Assembly (NCBI GenBank): GCA_022925895.1 | Contig: JAKSYS010000681.1 | Coordinates: 1 to 33,447 of the forward strand | Direction of reading: 5' to 3' | Origin: Fragilaria crotonensis | Lineage: Eukaryota > Bacillariophyta > Fragilariophyceae > Fragilariales > Fragilariaceae | DNA: 33,447 bases | Shown here: one piece after another, positions 22,545 to 32,264 of the stretch | How the letters are laid out: each line of letters starts with the position of its first letter | Position numbering within the stretch: the first letter of the stretch is position 1 | Position numbers and translations under genes: made by a program | The notes under the pieces: generated by a model | What the model saw: only the letters and a program-made list of their open reading frames with translations | Database searches by the model: none | What the model was told of the DNA's origin: nothing

Positions 22545-23405
22545 TCAGATCCCATAATTCTCAAGCTCGCCCTGCAACGCCGTTTCCTGCATCTGCCGCA
22601 CGCCATCCCCTATCTGAAATGCATAAATAGCATCCCTCCAGAAATCAGTAGTCCCGTCAACATTGTTGTCGAAGATATCGTACACAAAATCATCCAAAAG
22701 TTCCCATACCAAACCCTGGGCATTGGCTTCTGCCAGTACCACATCAATCGGCAAATTCCGCCTGGTAAACGCCAGATAGAAGCATCCGTCGATCGACAAC
22801 AGCTGATGGACAGTTTCAAACAGCAATCGAATGGTATTTATACTGCACCTGCCGTAAATCAAATCAGCACCAAGTATTATTCGAAATCCACTCGGCAGCG
22901 AGTGCCTCTCGAGTAATTCCTGATTTGCAGTAGCCTGCCCCCATGTAAGAACTTCGCAGCTCGAACACGCTACATGATTGCGTTGAACGTTGCGTTTCAT
23001 TAAATTCACAACGTCTGCGTCGCCATCAGTCAATACCACGGTTTCAAGCGATGCGCCTAAGAGCTTAGCCGCATAGATACCAGCCAATCCAGGGCCAGCC
23101 CCGAGCTCCAAGAGACTTGTCTTCGGATCACCCGGATCATGATCAGCGAGGAGTTTCTCCACAAGACCGCACATGTTTTCGGCAGCAAACCATAATGCAT
23201 GGCCTGTAGCGGGTTGGTCGAGATTGTAACAGTTTGTGGAGAGTTCAGCCTCGAGTTTGATGCAAATGTCTTGGCTGTTGACATTTCGAACGATTGTTTG
23301 AATCCTCTCGATTCTCGGCCGAGATTCTTCCGTACCTGACCATTGAATAGGCAATGATTCATCAGTCATGTGGCAGTCTATCTGTTGTGCTGGTACAACT
23401 CTCAA
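22545..23405 (-). CDS. METTL21-like protein methyltransferase (methyltransferase family 16)
   Basis: The 286-aa product has the seven-beta-strand SAM-dependent methyltransferase fold of the lysine-methyltransferase group. Motif I is LLELGAGPGLAGIYAAKL (about residues 98-115), the acidic SAM-ribose contact follows in VVLTDGD (123-129), a conserved tryptophan region reads VLTWG (152-156), and the motif IV region is ILGADLIY (177-184), close to the D-x-x-Y of METTL21/METTL18 enzymes. An upstream helix HALWFAAENMCGLVEKLL is also typical. Substrate cannot be predicted. The start may be Met1 at 23405 or Met13 at 23369 (MTDESLPIQW). Single exon, no visible lesion. Confidence 0.82.
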   Translation of the reverse strand: MRVVPAQQIDCHMTDESLPIQWSGTEESRPRIERIQTIVRNVNSQDICIKLEAELSTNCYNLDQPATGHALWFAAENMCGLVEKLLADHDPGDPKTSLLELGAGPGLAGIYAAKLLGASLETVVLTDGDADVVNLMKRNVQRNHVACSSCEVLTWGQATANQELLERHSLPSGFRIILGADLIYGRCSINTIRLLFETVHQLLSIDGCFYLAFTRRNLPIDVVLAEANAQGLVWELLDDFVYDIFDNNVDGTTDFWRDAIYAFQIGDGVRQMQETALQGELENYGI

Positions 23406-24037
23406 CTACGGTAGGTGTAGTTTGCGTTTTCGAGACATCACAATTCGTTTGCCAAGCTGATGATGTGTCGATTGTCGATATACGATGTACAGTATAACAA
23501 TATCAGTAAAGTTCTAGAATTAAACTTCTAAATATATCGCAGGGCTCTGGCACTGCCAGACTCCAACATCGGTACGAGTACCAGTATGTACTCCGTACAT
23601 GGTATGATACAGTAGAATTGGTAAATGGTACTGGAGTACTCGGTATGTTCTTGTACATGTATGCACACCGTACAGTATGATACAGAGAAGTTTGTCAGAG
23701 AGTTCATTTGAGCACTGTGCCCGTGACCAGTGGTTGGAGATTTGTGACTGTGGCTGATGCCGTTGTAAAGTGTGCATTTATGACTTTTATGCATGCTATC
23801 GCAATTGGTGCGTACATTACCGTCTTCGTCCTTCGAGCGCATTGTGCATTGTTCGTAGTCCCCACAAGCAGTTCTGGACGAAAGAGCTCGTCTTGAAATA
23901 CATCCGTCGACCGACTCCTTGCGGATTTCTGGTGAGTGTGCTGTAAGTGACGGACAAAACTTATTCAGATGCGTTGCCAGGAATGTACTTGACCTTCGTC
24001 TGACTTCATCCATTCTCCAAAGGATTGCGAGGCCAAG
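23406..24037. other. Intergenic region between divergent genes
   Basis: GTAC-containing words cluster at 23570-23690 (GAGTACCAGTATGTACTCC, GGTACTGGAGTACTCGG). A 161-codon minus-strand ORF crosses the region but has Cys/His/Ser-rich random-looking composition, so I do not call it. Sequence before 24038 has a good start context (GGCCAAGATGG). Confidence 0.5.
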
Positions 24038-24247
24038 ATGGGTTGTGGACCATCAAAGCATACTTTGAATACAGTTGACGATTCTGTTCACGTCATGCTC
24101 AAGCAAGACAGGAAACGACAACAAAGCACAGGACAAGAATCACATGGATATGTTCCTCGCCCAAGTCATAAACTACTGGAGGAAAAGGCGACGCCAATTT
24201 ATGCGGAAGAAGCGGATGATGTTTTGATACCAGAGAATGGAAAATGA
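24038..24247 (+). CDS. Small protein with N-myristoylation/palmitoylation signature
   Basis: A 69-aa ORF begins MGCGPSKHTLN. Gly2 with Ser/Thr at position 6 is the N-myristoyltransferase pattern, and Cys3 is a common partner palmitoylation site, so membrane anchoring is likely. The rest is hydrophilic and probably disordered, with an acidic end (EEADDVLIPENGK). There is no hydrophobic segment. The start context (CCAAGATGG) is strong. I do not recognise a family; small MGC-type adaptors of this kind occur in many protists. An unseen additional exon cannot be excluded. Confidence 0.6.
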   Translation: MGCGPSKHTLNTVDDSVHVMLKQDRKRQQSTGQESHGYVPRPSHKLLEEKATPIYAEEADDVLIPENGK

Positions 24248-26893
24248 AGAGAGTTGTGTTCCCATAATTTTGTTCCGTCGTTTCACTTCATCCAGAAATG
24301 GGAAGGTAGTATAGTTGTACTGCATTGAAAAGTAGAAGAAGTGAATGTGCTCTTATTGATTTGATTCTTAGTTCCACGGATATCTCGTTGCTCGCCTGTT
24401 GCTGCAAAGAAAGAAAAAAGCAAATACACGTGAACGGATGCCTTTCCCATGAATGGATTGCCTTTGGGTCTTTCACCGGCTTCTGTTTGAATCCAAGACT
24501 CGACCGTTCCAAGGACTTAAATGGTATCGTTCCAAGATGGCTAACGTAGTTTTCCATGGATTCCTAACCATGTCTGGAAATACCAGACAGCTTCATGCTA
24601 CATAGACTTATCATGATCAATGTTCATTCTAGCTAGTGATTCAAAAACTAGTAGAGACCCCCTCAAACAATTGCAACATCGCAACCGCGCAATCCCGATA
24701 CCCGTTGGACGAGTCTTGCCTACGATTGCGAAATGCAACCGGTAGTACGCTGCTGATACACGTACATTTATTGCTTTTTGCCACCGAAGTGGTATTTTCC
24801 ATTCTGGTCAGTATGTGTGTACAGGAAAGGTCTGTAGACACTTGTAGATACGGTGCCTCTGGTTACAGTATCGTTCAAAATTTTCCCAGATATTTTTGCC
24901 ACCCTGGTGGCACGTAGGGTGGCAAATTTTTTACGTGAACAGTGCGTTGATTTGCCACCCGATCCGTGTTTTTGCCACTCGAATTAGTCGATCGCGAATA
25001 CGGGACTCCGATGCAAAAAAAATGGGTGTGCAGTACGCATTGCATTGCGCAGTCCCAGAAGATATTGCTGGTCATGCCCCCTACATTATACAGTATACTC
25101 GTTTTGCCACCCACCGGAGTGCGGCTGCAACTCTCCAGTATTGTTGTTTTGCCACCGAGTCATTGCACTCGATTTTTGTCCTCTACTGCTAGTAGAGTAC
25201 AGTATTGCAAGTAGCGTACGGAATAATTACTGGCGTTTACAGTACTGGAGTCGTCAGCGTAGAAGTACTACAGATGATGACAGTAACATACTCCAGTACT
25301 TTCGCCAGTACTAACAAATCTCTACATCTTGAGAGTTATGTTGAAAAAATAAGAGTGCAAGTAAATTGGATTTTTTACAAATATCTGTAACATCTTACAT
25401 GCAACCTCCTCTCTGCCTTTGCTGCACTAAGAAAAAGATCTACTGCCAGTATCTTGTTTGTTTCATGACCTCAAGGACAATGTAGAAAATGTCAAGGATT
25501 CAGACATAGTTGACTTTGCAAAACAAAGCAACTTCTATGAATCACTCCATGATGACTTGATGCAATCATGGATGTGTGTGACAGCATATGGAGTACCCAA
25601 TCCAGGTCCTGAAGATAAAGCACAAGTTGCCATCAATATTTATGACATGTGTTGTGCTTCTATTGGGCTTACTACTGTTCTCAAAACAGTGTCGCAAGAT
25701 GTCAGGCATCCCAGTCTTTGTGACTACTAAGTTTGTAACATGCAACAGTGATAGATACCATCATGCATGTTGACTGGTGTGGTTGTTCTGTCCATGAATG
25801 CATGCTGATGTCCAAGCAATCCTGTCCCAGCATGCAATGCATGCACATACCAAAGATTTCAAGCATAAAACCACATCATCAGCTAGCAACTACAGCATGC
25901 TCTTTCTTTAACAGAGCATGCCCATGAATCCAATGCTATAGGTGCTGGCTGACGGATATGCATGGGTATCAGCATGACTTGTTATGTGACATAAACAAGA
26001 AGAAATAATTGAAAGGTCACTTTAGTAAATTCCAATTAAGAGAATGAGATAGCTATAAACTGGACTAAGTTGAGGATGCCTTGATAATTTTCTAGACCAT
26101 TGAGTGAGCAACATACTAGTTGCTTGCTAGTTGCTTGCCGTATTGCCTGCTGCTGGTTTCGTTTGCTGTCTCCATATTGGAGCTGCCAAAGAAGCATAAC
26201 TGCACAGACTTCAGTAGAGGAAAGCAAAGGAAGGTTCTTTTTAAGGCATCATATCCTAGCATGACAACGGCATGTGATTACAAGATCAGCATGTCAACAG
26301 TCAACTGGATCAATCATTTTGATCACTTGATGTTGATTTTTGTTGTTTGCCTTGTCACATGTCCAATGTCCAGGCAGGACTCCAACTCTGATACAACAAC
26401 TTCCAGTTCCTTGGATATGTGTATTGCTATTTCTTCTTTCATAGCAGCAGAGCATGAGGGGTTGTTGAAAAGCCTTCCACATGTCACGAAACCCATACCA
26501 CTGACAAGAATTCCTGTGGGTTCCAGTTTACTACTAATAGTGCACAAAGTGTGTGAGTGCTGACACTCAGAAAATATTTGCACCCTAGCTAGTATTAAGC
26601 ACAAGCCTATCCTGTAGTACTAAGGATGATAAGTGGTACGTGGGCCAATACTTCTGAGGAGTGGCACTAAGAAATGCAAGATTTCAAGTACTACAGAAGC
26701 TAAAAGCTATCATAACTTTCACTTTCATTCACATGATCTTGAGGAGTTATACAGTACTGAGAACTGGAGTAGTTGTCATGAAGTCGGATGCCTGTTGAAA
26801 TTGATTTTTCAAAGAAATCAACAAAATTGGACTTAGTCTGGACTTACTCTGGAATGTACTCCAATACCTTGTACTCCGAGTACCTGGTACGAT
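24248..26893. other. Gene-poor stretch upstream of the transposon
   Basis: No recognisable gene in 2.6 kb. It holds the TTTTGCCACC motif cluster (24775-25156), a GTAC-rich part (25195-25315) and a CpG-poor part (25305 to about 26600) with no CG from 25305 to 25690. ORFs at 25458-25730 (+, 90 codons) and 26323-26604 (-, 93 codons) are the longest candidates but match nothing I know and share the CpG-poor texture of decayed DNA. Confidence 0.5.
24775..25156. repeat. Cluster of dispersed TTTTGCCACC motifs
   Basis: Copies lie at 24775-24785, 24893-24903, 24918-24926 (inverted), 24951-24959, 24969-24979 (one mismatch), 25102-25111 and 25147-25156. The second and third form an inverted pair around CTGGTGGCACGTA. 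A further inverted copy lies at 30777-30787. Spacing is irregular, so this is not a simple tandem array. Confidence 0.65.
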
Positions 26894-26895
26894 TA
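26894..26895. repeat. Left TA target-site duplication
   Basis: TA directly precedes the inverted repeat GAAGCAACC and is matched by TA at 30513-30514 after the right end. TA is the only target used by the Tc1/mariner superfamily. Confidence 0.8.
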
Positions 26896-26935
26896 GAAGC
26901 AACCTGACATCATTGGACATCTTACATATTGGCCA
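26896..26935 (+). repeat. Left terminal inverted repeat, interrupted
   Basis: GAAGCAACCTGACAT (26896-26910) and ATTGGCCA (26928-26935) match the right end exactly but are separated by a 17-bp insertion at 26911-26927 that ends in ACAT, the same letters that precede it, suggesting slippage or local duplication. Confidence 0.85.
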
Positions 26936-27286
26936 AAATGCCTGTGGTACATGCCGTGTAGAAACCCCCGTACGATTTGATTATTTTTTTACTCGTCCAG
27001 TTTTTAATTGATGACAAAAATAGAGGTGGCTATGGAATCCCCTAATCGAGATCTATCCATTCATGCAATAAAAATCCATATGTTGTGCACAGTCTGCATG
27101 CTCCTATGTCCTATGTGTCTCCCTCAGAGTTCCGTTTTGCATCCTTAGTACTAGTACCAGCATGTAGACCTACGGTAGTAGTACTATGTGCTTGCCGTCA
27201 ATACAACTGTAGTAGATCTTATACAAACTGCTGCCAATCGCAGCACATAATATCCATAAGCAGCATTCAAGCCCATCTCCAATAAC

Positions 27287-30053
27287 ATGTCAGGTGCTAT
27301 CAATGCCATCAACAAAACTGTTTCAACAAGACTTCTTGTGACAAGGAAACAAAAAGAGGATGCTAAGGGGAGAGGTGACATTCGCGGATGGTTTGGCATG
27401 CCATTGACAAAGCCATCTAGGGGTCGTCCCAAGAAATCCCCGCCCAGTCCTGATGAAGAAACTGATGATAATCATGAACAAGAACATGCAAAGAAGCGGA
27501 GTGGGGCGCCATCTCTGAATGCAACTCATGTTGCAATCAAGAAGCAGCGAGGAATGTATGACCAGTGGAGGCGGGATCCGGACATGTTTGAACTATTGAA
27601 GGCAGCAGTAATCAATGCGTGTACTGCCAATGCGTGCGCTGATGATCTACTGCTCTCAACAAGAGTTCCACGAACTACGATGCGTCGACATAAGGCTGCA
27701 TTTCAAGAAGCAGCGAAGCAACACAGTATTCCGCTGAGTGATGTCAATAAATAAAATACGACATAAGGCTGCATTTCAAGAAGCAGCGAAGCAACACAGT
27801 ATTCCGCTGAGTGATGTCACCTGTCAGATGATCTTTCCAAAGACAGAATGCGGTGGCTGTGCCCCCTTGTTGATTGCAGATGAGTGCAAATTCCTGACAG
27901 ATATCGCCATATCCCGAGACCTTCGTAATAATGGCATGACACGGTCTGAGATAATCACAATGGTGATGGAATTGTCACAATGTGCCTCTAGAAAACAAGC
28001 CGCAAACCATTTTGACTACCTTGTTCGCAATGGCAAGCTTTCTGGATTGAAACGAGGTGGTAAGGTTGTCACTGCTCAAAAAACAACAACAAAAAGATCT
28101 CAGATAACCGTTGAACAACAGCTGCGCTGGCACACAGCAGTCGATTTTGCCTTAGCCGAGCAACTAAGACTTAATCTTCCAGAAGAGGAGTTTGATGAAG
28201 TCAAGGAACACTTCTTCTGTAATATGGATGAGTCATCCTTACTCGCAAGTGATGGAACAGTAAGAGTGATTGGAGCCGCAAGTAAAGCGAAGACAGAGAA
28301 GATAATGGAGGATTGCCGTGCATCCATAACTGTTCTACGAACTGGTGCAGCTGGAGGATTCTCAGGGCCGTGGATATTTCTTGCTGCTGGAAAGCAAATC
28401 ACATGTCGGGCTCTCCGATCAATTGATGACAAGCCGGGTGTTCCACCGAATTCGAAGGTGTACATGACCCCATCGGCTTACATGACCGATTCTGTGTATG
28501 CTGAGATTGCTCCGCAGCTTGCGGCTGGCATACGGAAAATGCCTCACATTTGTGAACATCCAGATTGGTGGGTTATTGTCTCCTTGGATGGCTTCGGTAG
28601 CCATGTAAACGTCCATGAGGCTCAGGAAGCATTCTTTAATCAGAAGATAATGATCTTGAAGGAAGAAGGCGACACGTCACACTTGAATCAAGCATACGAC
28701 CAGTCTGTCGCAAAGAATGACAAGGCAGGGATGCGAATGAACCTTGATTTGATTCGCCCCCATATAGGCGTTCGCCTCGATCAGTGGTATCTGATTAGTA
28801 TTGCAATCGAGGCCTTGAAAAAGATCAAAGCATCGGCATGGATTGAATCATTCAAGAAGGTCAACCTACATCCAAGACACCGAGTCTCATTCGATGTCTG
28901 GTTGAAGAAGATTGATACTAAGCTGAGCAGCGGTGAGTTCTTTGCATCGCGAACAAGTCTATTCGATGCGATGCCTGCAGTGTGGAAGAATATGTCAGTC
29001 GAGGACCGCCATGCTGTTGTGTCTGTGATTGACAGCTTTTACAAGGATACCGCGTTGGACGGTAAGCCAATTTGGACAACAACAAATGTCTTACGTCTTG
29101 TGAAATACGTCCCCCTCGGTGATGTGGGAAAGCTTAGATGTTGTTACCTTGCTGCCAAGCGTGACCCTAGTGTGTTTGTCATCGATGACAACACCAACTC
29201 TCGACGATGTCCTCCTAACAACACGCCGGCCGCTGGTGCTAACTTGTGCTCTCTTCGCGCATCGTCGTGCAATATCAATCAGATCGACAACGTCAGAGTG
29301 CAAGAAGCAAGTCAATCTCATATTGATACACTTTGTTCGTGGAGACCCGCTGCCGTTGTTGAAAAATACAATGAAGCTCCAACTGATAAGAAAAATCAAT
29401 TGATGTTCTTCCACCATATTACTAACTTTGTCGCTACAAAAGAGTCTCAAAACAGTCGGAATCTGGTACCGGCCGAATACTTGAATGTTGAAATAAATGC
29501 TGACCAAGTGGAGCTGCTGAAACCGACCCAGAAAAATGTGATGATGGGTTCTATTCTTAAGGACGCTGCTGGAAAGGGTGCTCGTCAATTGATTGCAAAA
29601 CGAAGAATTGACATGATTGATGGAAACATAGGGAGCTATAGTCGTTTGCTTAACTCAACTGGACGAATGGAGATGATACGAGATGTGAATGCCCTTGCTG
29701 CTGCAGTGGCTGTGATAAGTAAGGAAAAGGTTGACGAGAGAGCTCGTTCAAAGGAGACTGCAGATCAGAAAGCATTGAAGAAACTAGAAAAACAGAAAGT
29801 AATAGAATTGGCAGAAGAAGCACAACGACGCGAGGTGATGCCCTTCCTTGAGGAATTGATGGGGCGCTTCGAGAGTGCTGGCAGTGACAACTTGGAAGGA
29901 GTCAAAGCACTTTCTGCAAACGTGCTCAAAGACATTCTTAAATTCTATTACGGTACCAGACTTAAGGGCATGGCAACCATGAAGAAGCCCGACCTTGTCA
30001 TTGAAGTCACAAACCAATTGATTGCTTCAAGAGACAGGACGGTAGCCTGTTAG
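27287..30053 (+). pseudogene. Pogo-like DDE/D transposase, split by a 73-bp duplication
   Basis: Two plus-strand frames, 27287-27754 and 27738-30053, are parts of one transposase. The first has an AT-hook-like RGRPKK (residues 45-50) and a psq-type helix-turn-helix (DDLLLSTRVPRTTMRRHKAAF). The second has the DDE_1-type catalytic core: Asp164 in NMDESS, Asp284 in SLDGFGSH, and a candidate third Asp321 in TSHLNQAYDQSVAKNDK, corresponding to the pogo TSHLLQPLDV block; spacing between the last two is 36 residues. A charged coiled coil (about residues 660-715) precedes a SAP-like helix pair (VLKDILKFYYG ... MKKPDLVIEVTNQL, 719-760). The 73-bp duplication causes the frame change and a stop at 27752-27754. 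Apart from this the frame is open, so inactivation looks recent, unless the extra segment is spliced out. Confidence 0.85.
27686..27819 (+). repeat. 61-bp direct duplication with 12-bp AT spacer inside the transposase
   Basis: Copy 1 (27686-27746) and copy 2 (27759-27819) are identical over 61 bp, starting CGACATAAGG and ending GTGATGTCA. The spacer 27747-27758 is ATAAATAAAATA. The total shift of 73 bp is one more than a multiple of three, which explains the split reading frame. Confidence 0.93.
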
Positions 30054-30489
30054 CTAGCAATTACGTTTTTACTTTGCAGCATCTTGATTACGTTGTCTGC
30101 ACTAGACTAGACTAGAAATAATCAGTTAGTTTTGGTCAAATTTTACCATAAGGAGTTGCTTTTTATTTGTTGTGTTCACAGACATTGTTTAATGGCAGGG
30201 TCTCTCGTATCCAAATCTGCAATAATATCATGATCTTGGGTGACAGGGTAACCATGGGCTGGTGTCGATAATTTAACTAGGCAAATCACCGCGGTGCCAA
30301 CCAATTCAGGCGATTTGATTTGGGCCGAGATTCCCGAAAAAACGGTACTCAAAATTCTAAGATAACTGCCGACTCAAAATGGAAAACGAAATTAATTTTC
30401 AATAGATTTAAGCAATCTCTATCGAATGGCCTATTCAGATATTGAAATTTGCTGCATAGGAAAAACGTATGATTTTTGGAAAGTTCCGG

Positions 30490-30512
30490 TGGCCAATATG
30501 TCAGGTTGCTTC
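30490..30512 (-). repeat. Right terminal inverted repeat
   Basis: Read on the minus strand this is 23 bp: GAAGCAACCTGACAT joined directly to ATTGGCCA. It is followed on the plus strand by TA at 30513-30514. Confidence 0.88.
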
Positions 30513-30514
30513 TA

Positions 30515-31519
30515 CTGTGTCCGAGTACTTTGTAGCCCAGGTACTTGTAACTGGTACAAGTAGTCCGAGTACTAGGTACTAACCGTAGTAGCGTCGTATC
30601 TACATTACTTGTACTAGTACTGTAGTACCAGGTAAATGTGTGCTACGTGTATTTGCTGTCGCTCCGTTGTTCGTTCGCACCCCAAAATTAAAAATTACTG
30701 TCAGACGAGGAAGTGACTAGTAACGTACACTTCGTACTTAATTCTGCTGCCTGTACATTTAATACTACGCCTACTCGGTGGCAAAAATATGAGCACAAAA
30801 TCAAGATACCGGCACAATGTTCCGGTCGATGGAATGTTCATAGGGGAGCATTCCAGGAAATTAATCTTTGCATATATTGAGCGTTACGTCCTACTCCCTA
30901 GAGTAGCTAACAATAGAGGGCAGAAAGGGGAGATTCTGTCTTCTGGCGATGCAATAGTACTATGACACATACTTGTATCAAATAAAGGCCAGAGTCCAGA
31001 GGTCAGAGGTCGTGGAGACATGTGCGTTGCCCGTTGAGTTGATACTGTACTCTACGTGTCAGTACTAAATGGTATTAGTACTCAGTAGAGAGTAGAGAGT
31101 CTACTCGCGGTCCGCGTTGTTCACGTTCCAGTCAAAATCCACGATTGGCATGTGGGTTCTCGTTTTTCTGTTTCAATCTGCTCACTCTTTCTGACTGAAT
31201 CGTACACAGGGGACCAAAGGACATCGAAGCACATCGTGCGCCACTACTAGTGAAATCCGACTTCTTCTATTTGCTGTTCGCACCTTCCCTCCCTCACTGC
31301 TCATTGGCGCCACCGTTCGATTTACAAGGCCATTCAAACTTTATAAGCTGTTCCTTAAAGTGTGTAGGATTCTTGGGGTGATTGCGTTGCATCGTTACGG
31401 GCTGTTGCTATTCCAGGAACTGAAACGAATTTTCAGTCGCTTGTATCGCGAGACATTGATTGAGAACAGCTGTTGTTACAACTTTCAAAACAGACTCACA
31501 AGATTACTGTTTGATCAAG
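30515..31519. other. Intergenic region downstream of the transposon
   Basis: GTAC words are dense at 30525-30650 and 31045-31085. An inverted TTTTTGCCACC lies at 30777-30787. No ORF in 30515-31350 is credible. The final part, 31350-31519, may be the 5' UTR of the next gene. Confidence 0.5.
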
Positions 31520-32164
31520 ATGGGACCGACACAAAAACAAGAAACTGCAATAATGTGGCTAGCCAAGAGTATGGGATTTGTCGATAGTGTTTGCTGCTAC
31601 TCAGTCTCGGGACAGGATCTCTCTGAAGAAGACACTATTCAGATTGACATGAGATCCGGTTTCGTACCGGCAAGCTGGAGCATGCAAGAACTTGATGACA
31701 TAGATGACCTGGATGACAATTCAATGGTTTATCGTGAGCAATCGACCTACTTGACTAATCATCTGGATGATAATTCACTTACCCATCGTGAGCAGTCGAC
31801 CTACCTTGCAAACCATGGAAAGATAGGTCATGTTGAACAGGACGATGCTCGCTTTCCGCGGAAAGGAGGCGGATTCGGAAAGGAAAATACTTCAAACAGA
31901 TCTGTGTCAACACGATCAACTGTTACAACCTCCTCGACAACAACCGTTGTCACGAGCTGTCGAATTCACGCGATCAGCGGTGACAGCAGCATTGCAAGTG
32001 CGTCGCCAACTCGAAGAGTACCTCAACAGATTGATTCAAGAGCACCGCGTCATGGTTCCTATCGAATCGAGCGACATAGACCAACACCTGAACGTATCTA
32101 CTGCCATGCTTATTCCGATGGCCAGCTGCATGAAGCGTCAAAACTGAGACATGCCAACTCGTGA
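31520..32164 (+). CDS. Hypothetical protein with an internal duplication, 214 aa
   Basis: The ATG at 31520 (context CAAGATGGG) starts MGPTQKQETAIMWLAKSMGF. The middle is acidic and contains two adjacent 18-residue units (residues 65-82 and 83-100) sharing DDNS and REQSTYL, encoded by 54-bp tandem repeats. A Ser/Thr-rich stretch follows (SVSTRSTVTTSSTTTVVTS), then a basic tail to the stop at 32162-32164. Another frame of the same DNA, 31830-32147, encodes a plausible amphipathic helical end (AALQVRRQLEEYLNRLIQEH). A frameshift or unseen intron near 31870-31960 could make that the true C-terminus. No family recognised. Confidence 0.5.
   Translation: MGPTQKQETAIMWLAKSMGFVDSVCCYSVSGQDLSEEDTIQIDMRSGFVPASWSMQELDDIDDLDDNSMVYREQSTYLTNHLDDNSLTHREQSTYLANHGKIGHVEQDDARFPRKGGGFGKENTSNRSVSTRSTVTTSSTTTVVTSCRIHAISGDSSIASASPTRRVPQQIDSRAPRHGSYRIERHRPTPERIYCHAYSDGQLHEASKLRHANS
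31712..31819 (+). repeat. 54-bp tandem duplication, two units, in frame
   Basis: Units 31712-31765 and 31766-31819 both begin GATGA-AATTCA and share ATCGTGAGCA-TCGACCTAC. Because 54 is divisible by three, the duplication preserves the frame and adds 18 residues. Several differences are at third codon positions, which favours selection on the protein. Confidence 0.8.
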
Positions 32165-32264
32165 CAGTCTCCGAACGTCCCACTTACCTCAGGCGAGGAT
32201 GCTACCGAAGTACAAGTACCTCTAGGCAAAGGGATTACTAGCCATTAAATTTGTTTATAAACAT

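Larger units (their letters stand above)
26896..30512 (+). mobile_element. Pogo-like (Tc1/mariner superfamily) DNA transposon, complete ends
   Basis: The element is 3617 bp and is bounded by TA on both sides (26894-26895 and 30513-30514), the target duplication made by Tc1/mariner/pogo elements. The ends are inverted repeats: GAAGCAACCTGACAT followed by ATTGGCCA at the right end (30512-30490, minus strand), and the same two blocks at the left end interrupted by 17 bp. It carries one transposase gene on the plus strand. Its internal left side holds GTAC words (27149-27185) like host intergenic DNA. It sits in a GTAC-rich intergenic region. CG dinucleotides are kept in the coding part, unlike the decayed blocks nearby, so insertion is probably younger. 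Transposase is frame-broken, so the copy is probably not autonomous. Confidence 0.88.

Noticed and set aside
22479-22916. 145-codon plus-strand ORF
   Set aside because: Antisense to the methyltransferase gene, which has clear SAM-binding motifs.
23528-24013. 161-codon minus-strand ORF
   Set aside because: Cys/His/Ser/Tyr-rich random composition, partly made of GTAC words, no recognisable motif.
24890-25160. CRISPR-like array from the repeated GCCACC words
   Set aside because: Repeats are only about 10 bp, irregularly spaced and in both orientations, in a eukaryotic context.
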